Part shown: positions 11,569-22,540 of the stretch, one piece after another
Numbering within the stretch: position 1 is the stretch's first letter
How the letters are laid out: each line of letters starts with the position of its first letter
Position numbers and translations under genes: made by a program
Notes under the pieces: generated by a model
Database searches by the model: none
Told to the model about the DNA's origin: nothing
The model's input: only the letters and a program-made list of their open reading frames with translations
Source of the DNA: Absidia repens
Taxonomy: Eukaryota > Mucoromycota > Mucoromycetes > Mucorales > Cunninghamellaceae
Direction: 5' to 3'
Assembly: GCA_002105175.1 (NCBI GenBank)
Contig: MCGE01000008.1
Coordinates: 1,736,001 to 1,800,000, forward strand
DNA length: 64,000 bases

Positions 11569-12150
11569 TTCAAGTCCCGCACACATGAAATATTTATTCT
11601 CCCTCTTCCCCCTTTTTCATTTTTTCGGCTCTCTTTCTTTTTAATTTTTTTTTCCTTTCATTTTTTCTTCACCATTCAACTTTTATGGGGTTATGTTGGA
11701 CTTAGAATAGTATCAGGACTAGTATAGAAGGGTTTTCAGCTCAGGGATTACAACATGCATGGGAAACCCTTTCATTTTGGATTCAGGATTTTGGACCACC
11801 ATTAGATTGGCATTTTGGAGCCTCCATTAGTTTAGTTTAGTGTTAGTCCGTCCATAGTTTGTATCTATATCTGAATAAAATATGCTTCTTTTTACATACT
11901 TCAATGAAAAGTGTCCATTAGTCTCTCATGTCTAGTGCCTAAGAGATCCCTTTTTTGTTACCATCACCCCATTAGTTAGTGCTGATTGTGGTTGTGCTTC
12001 AATAAAAAAGAATTATTCCTTTTGTCTTTCTCACTCCTTGTACTGAATGATATGCTAGACCATTTTTACATTTGTACCTTTAGATTAGAGTTGATCATTC
12101 TTCAGACCCCACATTAATCTCCCTCTTGCTGTCTCCAAGAAATCACTTGT
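11569..12150 (+). repeat. Short dispersed repeat, copy D
   Basis: Matches the left part of copy A: left end TTCAAGTCCCGCACACATGA, the core TCAGCTCAGGGATTACAACA followed by GGGAAACCC and TTTCATTTTGG, then the GCTTCAAT / GTCTTTCTCA / GATC modules. The copy stops at about 12150 and lacks the 1.1-kb spliced-like unit. Confidence 0.8.
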
Positions 12151-12779
12151 AGCGTGTTTTTGATGTATAGTGCTGGCGTGGGTTTCACCCTCAGGATGGG
12201 AGGAATTTGTTAGGATATTTTATTGCTTTTACTATGTTTTGCTAGTGCGTAAGGTACTCATGGCTCCGCCGACAACGATACTACGCAAAATGGGAATTTT
12301 TAGACTATATTTTTTATTTTTGGGGAGGATCTGTATTAAAGGTGGTTACTTTGTCATTATCTTTTATTCAAAAAAAAAAAATGCATCCTCTAATCCTTAA
12401 AGACCTGGTCCTCCAAAAAAAAAAAAAAAAAAGCCCTGAATATCTTCATGAAAAAGACACCTATTTCCACAATGTCAGAAAAAAGTCTGGCAGGTAATCA
12501 AGAAATCATATTCTTCATTCCCCTAAGCTAAACCTAATCGAATCACATCATAAATATTCACTAAATGCTTATTGCATGAGAGGCTACTAACAAACACGTA
12601 AAAATAAAATAAAAACAAAGACATCCTAAAAATGTTGAGATTTGTATAATGTTTATTTCAAATAAAGAAAAAAAAATGAGTAAAGTAACAACCAAGCCAT
12701 ATCTACACTATGAAAGATAGAAGGGAGGGAATATGAGAGGCAAAGAGTGGAGTAAATATACATATATATATTATATAAG
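12151..12779. other. Intergenic AT-rich region
   Basis: Poly-A tracts (about 12370, 12415-12432), no credible gene. Confidence 0.4.
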
Positions 12780-13313
12780 CTTAGTTTCAAACAAATTAAC
12801 AGGGAAACGGTTTTCTTCATTGTATCTAGTTTCATTGGGTCATCTGGGATAATCAAGTTACGTACCTTTGCCGCCACCATCACATTGTCAATGTTCATCA
12901 TAAATACATTGTCCCGCAATTGCCTATTTTGGAATAAAAATTGAATCAGTATTTTTTTTTCAATAATCATGCATACATTCTTACCGCACCAATTCATGCC
13001 ATAAATATACAAGTCATCATCAGGTCCCGGTGAAAGCGAATATAAGTGGTGAAAAACACAACTATTACTTTGAACGTTCTTGACTTGTTGCTTAAAGAGG
13101 GTAGATGATGGTATGGAGGTTGGCTTGCATTCGCATAAACAAAGTATGAAGTCATAGTAGCAAATGATACCATCAATTTTCCTGCCAAATATACCATTTT
13201 TGGGAGCATGGACAAACAGTTCTTCGTTGTACTTCCTAATTGCCTTTGTGGAGTTGTTTTGACATCACACAAAGTCATATTGGCAGCGACGGTTCCTTCA
13301 GTATGATAAACCT
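12780..13313 (-). pseudogene. Frameshifted gene fragment, unknown fungal family
   Basis: The minus strand begins after an acceptor (TTTTGATAG|GTTTATCATACTG at 13313) and reads VYHTEGTVAANMTLCDVK, then continues coherently only in another frame: RKYNEELFVHAPKNGIFGRK, IDGIICYYDF, and GPDDDLYIYGMNWCG. A 61-nt GT-AG intron follows (GTAAGAATG ... CCAAAATAG), whose removal gives NWCGNCGTMYL and an immediate stop; in the next frame the sequence resumes as NIDNVMVAAKVRNLIIPDD. Thus at least two frameshifts separate protein-like blocks. I recall a similar block order in repeated hypothetical proteins of Mucorales genomes, but cannot name a family. Either a pseudogene or a low-quality sequence stretch. 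Confidence 0.45.
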
Positions 13314-13539
13314 ATCAAAACAATTCATCAGTTAATAGAAATCAGATCATAGCGTACGTTGCTTTATGTTGTGTAAAATGCAGAGGTAAAATTCGCTGTA
13401 GTCTTTTTTTTTTTACACAAGCACATGCCTTTTTTCCTACATATAAATACCCACACATAACACACACCCCTGGTTTACTCATGCCCATTCAACGAGACAG
13501 TAAAAGGAACGAAGGAGATAAATGGTATAAAGACAATGC

Positions 13540-13863
13540 ATGTTTAATTCAAATATGTATACAATGTAAACTATGGCAACTAACAATAACCTAAGCTAAT
13601 TGCACTATTCTGAGATGAAGGCTAATCTAATGAAGGTTGAAATCACAAATCCAAAATGAAAGGGTTTCCCCATGATGTTTGTTTTGCATTTTTTAAAATG
13701 CCTCTAATTCAAGTTCTAATACTAATCCTAGATCACATTACCCCAATGAGCCTTGCCATCATATCATTCGGACGTTCATGAAGGAAAAAAAGAAGAAAGA
13801 AAGAAAGAGAGGGAAAAAAAAAATTGGCGCCCAAAAAATAGAAATCATGTGTGCGGAGCCTGA
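13540..13863 (-). repeat. Short dispersed repeat, degenerate copy C (inverted)
   Basis: Read on the minus strand: CCGCACACATGATTTCTATT (compare copy E), then a T/C-rich stretch, then ATGGGGAAACCC and TTTCATTTTGGAT. More diverged than the other copies. Just outside it (13900-13985) is an unusually GC-rich patch for this window. Confidence 0.65.
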
Positions 13864-14286
13864 ATTGATCTTCACACCCAAAAAATGCCCAATGACGACG
13901 CCCTGAGCACCAGGGTTGGGCCCAAAGGGGCTGCCCCTGCCCGCCATAGTGCGAAATGGCGGAGGCTCTATTCCCTTGCCGTCAAAACCCACACTTCAAT
14001 AAAAAACTCTGACACTCAATAAATCGTAAGATTTCCAAAAGCTTTATTATTATTATTCCAACATAGGAATACTTTATTATTTTCCCTCTCTCGAAGAAAT
14101 AATTCCCCTGAACGGATTTTGAATACTCAAATCAATATTATTTCTTTCCTTTTCTCTTTACAACTGGTTGAACTTCGTCCTAAAAAGTTCTGGTGCTCAC
14201 TCTATAAAAAAAAACAAACCCAAGTTTCGAATTAATACCTTTTTGCAACAAAAGAATCAAAAAACAAAGGTTTTTTAGGACCAAAA
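13864..14286. other. Spacer with a local GC-rich patch
   Basis: About 13905-13985 is rich in GGGGCTGCCC-type sequence, contrasting with AT-rich surroundings; open frames across it look fortuitous. Confidence 0.4.
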
Positions 14287-14359
14287 AGGAGCGACCGTGA
14301 TTCGAACACGGAACCTGCGGATCTGCAATCCGATGCGATAGCCATTACGCCACCGCTCC
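14287..14359 (-). tRNA. tRNA-Cys (GCA)
   Basis: The minus strand folds as a complete cloverleaf: acceptor GGAGCGG / TCGCTCC, D-arm around GCGTAATGGCTATCGC, anticodon loop TTGCAGA with anticodon GCA, T-arm with GTTCGAATC (B box), and U73 discriminator as usual for tRNA-Cys. No intron. The outermost anticodon-stem pair looks like a mismatch (T opposite C). The 3' end runs straight into TTTTT, a Pol III terminator. Confidence 0.93.
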
Positions 14360-15494
14360 TTAGTTGAAAATTTTTTTTTGTCCTTTTATATAAGCAATAT
14401 GTCAAACGAGGGCACGTGAAATACATTTTTGTCGGTTTCCTTGTTGTTGGAAAGGCACAAGTGAGCTTCTAATACGTAGGATGCATTTGTAATACAGTAG
14501 GGAACGGAATGATATGCGCAGTATATATTGTATCTGTTTATTTTACGACCTATTCATAAATATTTGCAAGTCGAGCCAATTTGCGGTTTATAAATCATAA
14601 TGAAATTTTCATTTGCCGACACACATATTTTTGCAGCCCCATATTCCTTGACAATTGAAAAGTATACCTCTGGTAAACACCACTCACTACATTTCTTTGA
14701 CAATTGCGTTGTTATCCATGTCCTTATATTTTATTACATTGGCACCTCTCAATAAAATGCTTTTTTTTTTTTTTTTTTTTTTTTTTTGTCACTGCGATCG
14801 AATATTGGAGCGGGAATGAGTGATGTACGATGATGATGGAACGACAAAATCGAACATAGGTGAGGGAATGCAGGACTTTTAGGTGATATATATGACACTT
14901 CTAACCAAATATGTTATTATGCTGGTCAAATGCTAGTCTATTTGGCGAAATTAACCACTTCTCGACGCAAAATATTCATTTACAGTTACAGTGTCCCTTC
15001 ACAAAACGTTTTTGAAAGTCAGTCAATGTTTTTTCCTGCGAAATCTGCCCTGCGCCTAGCCATCATCTCTTGAATTATTTTTCCGTGCGAATGTTTACCT
15101 TGCGCCTAGCTTCCCAAAAGTGAACCAACATGACGGAATTTGAAAGTAAAACAACTGGCCAATGCCTCGCCGCGTTTTTCTTTTTTGATCGTCTGAATTT
15201 CAAGACGATGCTAATGGCTATAATATGTCAAGCTAGATATTCTACTACATCTTCAAAGGAATACTAAAAAATCATAATCAAAATGAAGCGAATGTACTCC
15301 AGGAATAGCTTTTTAATTTATGGCATTGTGACTTTTTGCCTTCTCTCTTTTGCCTTCTGGAACCAGATCGGGATTTCAATTTGATAAAATCGTCTTTCTT
15401 CCTCTCTCATTTTTTTTCTTTTCTCTTTTCCAATCGTTTTTTTTCTTTCTCCCATATATTGTATTCAACCAAACGCGCTATTAAACCGATCAAT
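14360..15494. other. Upstream region of the ARMC8/GID5 gene
   Basis: AT-rich; a 27-nt T tract at 14761-14787 and a 50-bp direct repeat at 15028-15110 (listed separately). The stretch before the ATG (15390-15460) is strongly pyrimidine-rich, as in fungal core promoters. Confidence 0.5.
15028..15110 (+). repeat. Two-copy 50-bp direct repeat upstream of GID5
   Basis: TGCGCCTAGC at 15051-15060 and again at 15101-15110. Each is preceded by a related TTTTCC(T/G)TGCGAA block, giving two diverged units with 50-bp period about 400 bp before the ATG. Function unknown; could be a duplicated regulatory site. Confidence 0.6.
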
Positions 15495-18398
15495 ATGACC
15501 ACATCGAAATACGAAGAATCTGTTAAAGAACTGAGCTCTTCTGATGACGCTAGACGACTCAAGGCATTGCGCTTCATCAAAAACTCGGTTATTGGGAATA
15601 AGACGAAGAAAGAACTCTATATTCAACTTGGTGTAGTTGAACGGTAAGCAACAACAACAAGACAACGTTAAGCTTTACTCGCATATTTTTACTTATATAC
15701 TGATCATACAAATTGTTTTATGCCATTGTTGGTATCGGGTAATATCCGCTTTATAGATTGGTGGATTACATGACTTTGCCAGATTCTGAATCAGTCTACA
15801 ACCTCAAAATTCAAGCAGTGACGATTCTCGGTAGCATAGCTTACGGTAAAAAGAGGAAAAGGGGAGTGTGGGACTAAGTAGGCAGGATACATAGAGATCA
15901 TGGACTGACTCGACACTTCCTTTTGTTTTACTTTTTATACTAGGCAAAGACGAAAACGTTGCGTCGGTGGTGGCCTCTGGTGCTATAGGACCTTTATTGG
16001 ATTCTCTGGCCATACCTCAGGATATACCGGTATTGGAGGCCATTCATACGAAACGGAAACTATTCGAAGCATCAACAAGGGCATTGAAAGCGATTTTTTC
16101 TTCTTCAAACATATACAAAGAAGATATCTTTACGGTAAAATGGAATAATAATTCAACTAACAACTTCAAACTCAGGATAGCTGATTCTGCATTTCTTTTT
16201 TTTCATAGGACGAACATTTGGAAAGTGTTGTCACGTTGTTGGATGCCACGTCCTCCTACTTGATCAGGGAAAACCAACCCAACGCATCTCCAGACGGACT
16301 ATCTTTTGGGATGATTGCGGAATTTATTGCCACTATTATTGCCAAATGCTGTGATACACAAGAACAACAAATGCAGCTTGCTTCAGCTGGTGTCATTCAA
16401 TCTTTGATCAATCTTTTACATTGCGGTTATATCAAAGTAATACATAAACAGTGACTGGATGAGAGAATGAAGAAGAGGGAAGACATTCAAGAACTTGACA
16501 CTTACATAATATATTATAGGCGCAAGAAGCTGCTTTGGACGCTTTATCTACTCTTGGTCGGGAAAATGCAGAATTAGCTGACATTATTATCCATTCAAAA
16601 TGTAAGTTTGACACTAAAAAAGCCAAACGGAAAGAAAGGAAGACAGAGCTCAATATCTTTCTTATTCTATTTAGCTTACGATTCAAATCAACTGACGACG
16701 GCAACAATGATCGATTTTGTCAAAAACAAATGCCCCAACATGCGACTGATTGCAGCTACATGGTAAGGACGAACGGGCTAGTACTCTTGCTCATCTGATC
16801 ACTAACTGTAATTTAATCATTCGTAGCCTTACGAACCTGTACAGATCAAATGTATTCTCGGAACCCTTTGATGAAATTGTCCTGGTGGTTCTACCAGCTT
16901 TGGTAAAACTTATGAATGAAGAAACTAGTGACGTACAGGAACAAGCTCCTTTGGTTTTAGCGGATTTGATCAAGGATAGTGAAGATATGCAAAAGGCCGC
17001 TTTTGACGCTGACATCATTCCAAAACTAGCAGAACTCTTGGCAAGTGTATCAACAAAAGGTTCCGAAACTGAGGAAGAACTGGGGGTACCTGGCATTGGA
17101 AGTGTCGAAAAACGAAAAGAAAAAATCAAGGAAGTAAGTTTTTGGGAGGAATAAGACTAGAGGGATGAGATCGAAGATGACCAAAAAGAAAAAAAAAATT
17201 GATTAGCTTTATTTCATTTATAGAATTCTCTTATCGCGCTTGCGGCAGCCACTTTGCTCAAAGAAGAATGCCGCGCTCAGGTAAAATATTCCTTACAATA
17301 TAAAACTAAAACATCATTTATCGATCTCACTTTCTCATCATTCTTTTACACACAATAGGCCATCGACAACAAGATACTGCCCCATATCGTGACTGCACTA
17401 CAAAGTAAATATCTCAACGTACGGTTAGCGGCATGCCAATGTGCAAAATCTCTATCAAGGAGTGTTTCAAACCTGAGGACAAACTTGGTGGATGCTGGTA
17501 TTGCTCCTCCGTTGATCAAGGTAAAAAAATATATGCATTAATGAATGACAAAATTAAATGTACATGTACTCAATTCTTTTTTTTTTTTTTTTTTTTTTTT
17601 TTGGGGGGGGGCATTATCTGTTTTAGTTATTACACGACGAATCTTTGATTGTACAAGCAGCTGCTTGCGGTGCTCTGTGTAATCTGGCACTTGATTTCTC
17701 TCCAATGAAAAAGGTAAATCTATCTCCCTCCCCCATCGCACCCAAAAGAAATAAACGATAGAACTAAACGCGAAAAATTTAAATATATGTCTATTATAGA
17801 GTGTCATTGATGCCGGTGCTATCAACAAATTTGTGGAATATTCTCGATCCAGTGACCCACAGCTCCAACTGAATGGTATCTGGGCCATCAAAAGTCTATT
17901 ATACAAAGCGGATCTGCCGGCCAAAAAGGCGGTGATGGATGTCTTGACCTACGATTCTTTGATTGAACTGGTCCATGAACCAAAACCTGGTGTCCAAGAA
18001 CAAGCGATGGAGGCGGTGCGAAATCTGATCTGTGGGCAAGCAGAAGATGTGGAATATGTGATTGATGGAATTGGTAAAGAGGATTTACTGGATGTTCTGG
18101 AAAGCAAACTTCAGGTCACTTCCAATATGGGCATCGAAGACGATGAGGACGAACCAAACCAAGCGGTAAGAAAACGAACGTAGTTATGCCATTTGAAAAT
18201 ACACTCCCTCATTTCTTTCTTGTTTGTATGGCGAAAATAGACGTTAGAGGCGGCGCTATACATTATGGTCAACATGTGTAGTAGTGCCGAGGAACCAAAA
18301 AACATTCTTATGGATCGACCGAATATTGTCAATAGCGTGACACACCATTTGGTAAGTGTACAAAAAATATACTACTCTTTATTGATTACATTCTGAAC

Positions 18399-18429
<31 letters not shown>

Positions 18430-18778
18430 GGGGGGGGGGTGAGTAGTCTCATGAAAGTGGAGCCATTCGCTTAGCTGCTGTATGGTGTATTCTGAATTGG
18501 ACATGGGCTGACTCTAATGATTACGAAGATGGTAAGTGTGAAAAGCAAGACAAAACAAAGGGAATAGACATACCATTGTTATTTATATTTATATTATATT
18601 ATATTATATTTGTATAGTCTTGATTAAACGTGTACGCAGACTTCGGGAACTTGGCATAGAAAAATGTTTAAAGGATATGGAAAAGGATACGTATCTGGAT
18701 GTTCGTGACCGGGTGAGAACAGCATTGGAACAGTTTGGGATGGTCGATGATGCTGAAGACGACGAAGATGAAGAATAG
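15495..18778 (+). CDS. GID5: ARMC8 / GID5 armadillo-repeat subunit of the GID/CTLH E3 ligase
   Basis: Scaffold subunit of the GID/CTLH ubiquitin ligase that in yeast bridges the substrate receptor to the core. Fourteen exons: 15495-15643, 15757-15845, 15944-16134, 16209-16436, 16520-16601, 16675-16762, 16827-17133, 17224-17280, 17359-17520, 17627-17713, 17800-18165, 18241-18351, 18447-18531, 18618-18778; all GT-AG and in frame, 720 residues (human ARMC8 is of similar size). Armadillo repeats run through the whole chain. Strong family matches are the N-terminal SVIGNKTKKELYIQLGVVER, VRLAACQCAKSLSRSVSNLR, LCNLALDFSPMKK, LQLNGIWAIKSLL and the C-terminal RRLRELGIEKCLKDM. The C-terminus is acidic (DDAEDDEDEE). 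Two introns hold T-then-G homopolymers right before the acceptor. In-frame readings starting at 15336 were rejected; the ATG at 15495 follows the pyrimidine-rich leader. Confidence 0.95.
17577..17611 (+). repeat. T26-G9 homopolymer in a GID5 intron
   Basis: A T run (17577-17602) passes directly into a G run (17603-17611), 15 nt before the acceptor at 17626. Confidence 0.8.
18402..18439 (+). repeat. T28-G10 homopolymer in a GID5 intron
   Basis: Second T-then-G homopolymer in the same gene, ending 7 nt before the acceptor AG at 18445-18446. Confidence 0.8.
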
Positions 18779-19385
18779 AATATAGTTATATTTTTAGTCC
18801 AACTACCATCAAAAAATTATTCGCTACCCTCTCTCTCCTTCTAGTATTAACACATATATTTTAGTCTAGTTGATATATATATATACTTCATTATGTAACC
18901 CTCTCCATCAATCAATCAATAAAATTTTACTTCCCACTATCAAAAATATTTTATCTACATCATATTGTATCCCCTGGCTATCAATCACTCAATGACATGA
19001 TTTTCCAGCCTTTTTTATGCATATACATCTCATATATCAACATCATATGTAGCAGTACTTTGTAGTCTCCCATTCAAATTCATACCATATCCCAATGTCT
19101 ATTTTATTTTGGTCATCATCACTATTTGGCCCATATCAAACAATAAAAATCATATTTTCCCTTTATTCAAGACTAATCTGTATATTTGGTATCATTCAAA
19201 AAGCTATATATGTATGCTTTATTTGGAAAAATCAATATTCAGTCAATTTAATTTGTGTGTGTGTGTGTGTAGGGGGAAAAAGGTACAGGGGAATGCGGTG
19301 TGAAGGGTGTGTATCAAGGAAATAAATAACAGCTACAACAATAAATTTTAAAAAAAAGGGACGGTATGGGGGAAATAAAATAATT
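18779..19385. other. Convergent spacer between GID5 and VMA3
   Basis: GID5 poly(A) signal at 18918-18923, a (GT)n microsatellite at 19253-19270, and TTTATT near 19218 usable as the VMA3 poly(A) signal on the minus strand. Confidence 0.55.
18918..18923 (+). terminator. Poly(A) signal for GID5
   Basis: AATAAA 140 nt past the stop codon. Confidence 0.6.
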
Positions 19386-20380
19386 CTATCCACAAATGGC
19401 GTTGTCAGATTTGGCATTGAGAATCAAAGCAACAATCAACCCATAAAGACCAAGCACTTCTGCAAAAATAAGGATCAGAACCATGGTAACAAACAATCGA
19501 CTTTCTCTGGCATAACCACGGACGCACTATTTCGAAAAAAAAACAACGTGAGAACATGGTATCAGCGCTCAGTGTCGGCATGTAGTTATTGCTATTGCAC
19601 TTACATAATCACCCACTATACCGATGGCATATCCTGCTGCTAAACCACCCATACCGACAGACAAACCAGCTGCAAGAGCAATAAAGCCACTAGGAAGGAA
19701 AAAAACAAAACAAAACAAAAACGAAGAATATTAGTATTGTTAACGCTGAAGCTGTTGTGGAGTGTTGTAGACTGTATCATACGAAAATAAAGAGTATCCA
19801 GCAGTAGGTGAAACTATTCATACAAAACAATAATACATAAATACAAGGAAGTATAGAGATTCTTATGTGTGGTAGATAGACTTACGTTGACCAGACAGTA
19901 ACACAGCTACTACCAAACCGTAGACAGCAATAATACCACTCATGACGACAGGAATCAAAGACTATCAAAACAAGCACTTTGTTAGTCGCCATTGTTACCA
20001 TTTCAACAGTTCTATATTACTGTCTTTTCTTTTTACCTTCATAACAAGTTCTGGACGGAAGGGACCAATACCAGCAATGCCAATACCAGCCTTAAAAGTA
20101 CCATAAGCAGCTCCTAAAGCTAGAGAATAAAAGAAGATGAGTACCAAGTTCATTTTTTGGAAGATGATTCTCTCCCAGGAAAGGCGTTAAACAAGAGCTA
20201 CATACTGCTGAATGCCATCTAATAATTATCGTACGTATATTAAAAAAAAATAGAATAGTTTGTCAGTTTTGAAAAACATGATGCTCCATCGGAAAGGTAC
20301 TTTATGTCACTTACGGCAGAGAATACACCGGCAAATCCAAAGAAAGACGCGTAGGCAGGACAGTAATCAGAAGCGTCCAT
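19386..20380 (-). CDS. VMA3: V-type ATPase proteolipid subunit c
   Basis: Forms the proton-translocating c-ring of the vacuolar ATPase. Seven exons on the minus strand: 20380-20315, 20218-20206, 20119-20037, 19961-19886, 19813-19783, 19689-19605, 19526-19386; all GT-AG, in frame, 164 residues (family about 160-165). Four hydrophobic helices are visible: [53 protein letters not shown] and [20 protein letters not shown]. The essential proton-binding glutamate is E141 in the last helix. The glycine-rich [15 protein letters not shown] loop is typical. Exon 2 is a 13-nt microexon (20206-20218) encoding M-A-F-S plus one base. The gene faces the MBOAT gene, with 218 bp between start codons. Confidence 0.96.
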
Positions 20381-20598
20381 GATGAGAGAGTATAAAGATG
20401 AGTGAAAGTTGTTTTTGTAACGGTGAAGGAGAAAGACGAGAGAAAAAAAAAAAAAAAAAAAAAAAAAAAATAAGGCTCCTTTGTGTTTCAAAAAATCAAA
20501 AAAAAAAAGAAGGGCGGCGTTACAATTTTTTCGTCTCTGCGTTGCGGTCACTACAAAATTTGCTGATTATTTCTCTTTTGGATAACGCAAAAAAAAGC
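20381..20598. promoter_or_regulatory. Divergent promoter, VMA3 / MBOAT
   Basis: Only 218 bp separate the two start codons, so both promoters and leaders must share it. It holds A-rich tracts (20442-20470, 20509-20517). No further site can be assigned. Confidence 0.6.
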
Positions 20599-22185
20599 AT
20601 GGATTCTAATCACAGGCTCCTTACATATCCTATTAGTTATTTGGTTTATACCTTGAAAGGAACACACAACTCTACGGCTATATTACTTTTGACAACTAGC
20701 TTGACTTACGTTCCAGCATACTGGTACAACCACTATTACTCGAAGCACCGACAAGTTAAAGCAACGCTACCAACCTCGGACGACCTGAACGCTTTTATTG
20801 TATATTCTGGATTGGCACTTTCTCTTTGTTCCAATGGTTTATGGGTATTTGCTTCCTTGTTTCTGGTGGCCTTGACCTACGCTATGTGTTACCTTTTTGG
20901 TGAATCTCCCCAGCACCGCGCCACCGCTGGCTACCTGGCATGGATTGTCCATGGTGTGTATCTGCTGCGTGTCTACTACTCTTCCACTTATAACAACTAC
21001 GATATCGCGTGGACTATGCCACAGTGTATGGTTTGTTTACGACTGATGGGACTCACTTTTGATTATATGAACACCGACGACGACACAACATCGATCAGCC
21101 AACGACCTAAGCCGATGGTGGACACACGACTGTACACCCTCCCTAGCATTTCTCAGTGGTTTGGTTATTGTTTCTTCCCTGCTCCTTTCCTTGTTGGTCC
21201 TCAGTTCTCCTTCAACTTGTATCACCGCTGGATCAAAAACCCACCCTTTTCGGGGATCGATGTGACGGATTGGGACGAAGCCTACAAAGGTCAATGGCGC
21301 TATTTGATTCGATGTGTTCTTTTGGCGGCTGCATTTTTCAGTCTTCAACAAGTCTTCGGGGCTGCCTATGAGCCATCTCATTTACTGTCCAAAGAGTACC
21401 AGCAATTCTCTTTTTTACATCGGTCCTTGGTCCTCTTGATTACTGGCAAATTTATTTACAATAAATACATTGGCATATGGCTACTGTCAGAAGGTAAGGA
21501 AAGTATATGAAGTATTGCGCCCCCTGATACAACTAGTCAAAATCTACCCAACATACTGACGATATTATTTCTTCCTCTTCATTTTTGATACAGGTGCATA
21601 CGTCCTATACGGGGTGACTTATGGCGGCGAAGATGCCGATGGGCATCCATTATTTGGGTGTTTCACGAACGTACAACCATGGAAATATCTAACAGCAATT
21701 ACGATCAACGATGTGATTGAATCATTCAACATCAACATCAATGTGTGGGTGGATTATTATGTATTCAAACAATCAAGGTGGTTCATACAAAACGAAGCTA
21801 TCTGCCAAAGCTTATCCTTGATGCTATTGACTGTCTGGCGTGGCTGCTTGCATTTGAACGACGTTATCACCTTTTTCCTTATCTTTTATTATACCCGATG
21901 CGAAACTGCTATAAAACGCCGCCTGTCATCCATCACCGTTTGCCCCTACGTCAAAAAAATGAAATCTATCGATACGTATGGACTGCTCTTTCTTGGCTGA
22001 CTTGCTCCATGATGTTGAATTATGCTGTGATTGGCATCGATCTCATACAACTTGACAAGGTATGGACGGCATACAAGAGCGTGTATTTTATTGGCCATCT
22101 TATGATTCCTTTGATACTTGTGCTGGATCGATTGATACCAAGGAAACATGTACCCATCAAAAATAGAAATCAAAAAATAGCATAG
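20599..22185 (+). CDS. MBOAT-family lysophospholipid acyltransferase-like, with frameshift
   Basis: Polytopic membrane protein of the LPCAT3/Ale1 type, which reacylates lysophospholipids in the ER. Exon 1 is 20599-21493 and exon 2 starts at 21594; the intron is GT-AG. Residues 1-298 give several membrane helices and the conserved MGLTFDYMN region and QWFGYCFFPAPFLVGPQFSF. After the intron come PWKYLTAITINDVIESFNIN (with the family Asn) and, where family members have Trp-His-Gly, here W380-R381-G382 (21836-21844). The frame then closes at 22000, but the expected C-terminus (YRYVWTALSWLTCSMMLNYA, AYKSVYFIGH) continues in the next frame to 22185; no GT-AG pair lies between. A seven-A run at 21953-21959 is the likely shift site. 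With that shift the length would be about 495 residues, as in LPCAT3. So it is either a sequencing error at a homopolymer or a decaying/inactive paralogue; the missing His supports the second. Confidence 0.8.
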
Positions 22186-22540
22186 TTATAGTTTTTTTTT
22201 ACCTAGTTTAGTATTTCATGTTTAGTATTTCATTGTTATTTTTTTATTTTATTGGAAAGCATAATTTTTTTTGCTCTTTTTCTTTTATTATCCCCTCTCC
22301 CCCAGAGTCAAATTTTACCAATAAACTTTCGGCTTACCTCTTTTATGAAAACAGATTCCGTCCAGGTCGCCGATCAAAAGAGATTGGGTGATCACAGCGT
22401 TTTTTTAAAAAAAAATGTCTTTTCCCTTTTTTTTTTTTTCTATTTTCTCTTCTTCTGTCTGTTTTTTTTTTTTTGTACATGTGCGTTTTGTGATTTCTAT
22501 TTTTTCTTTTGATATATACCTCCTCCTCCCTTGACCTGAA
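22186..22540. other. Spacer between MBOAT and MFS genes
   Basis: Dense poly-T tracts and a CT-rich stretch leading to the MFS start codon; no gene seen. Confidence 0.45.

Noticed and set aside
20398..20598. Longer N-terminus for the MBOAT gene starting at 20398
   Set aside because: The extension is a translated poly-A tract and overlaps the VMA3 promoter; ATG 20599 gives a normal membrane-protein start.
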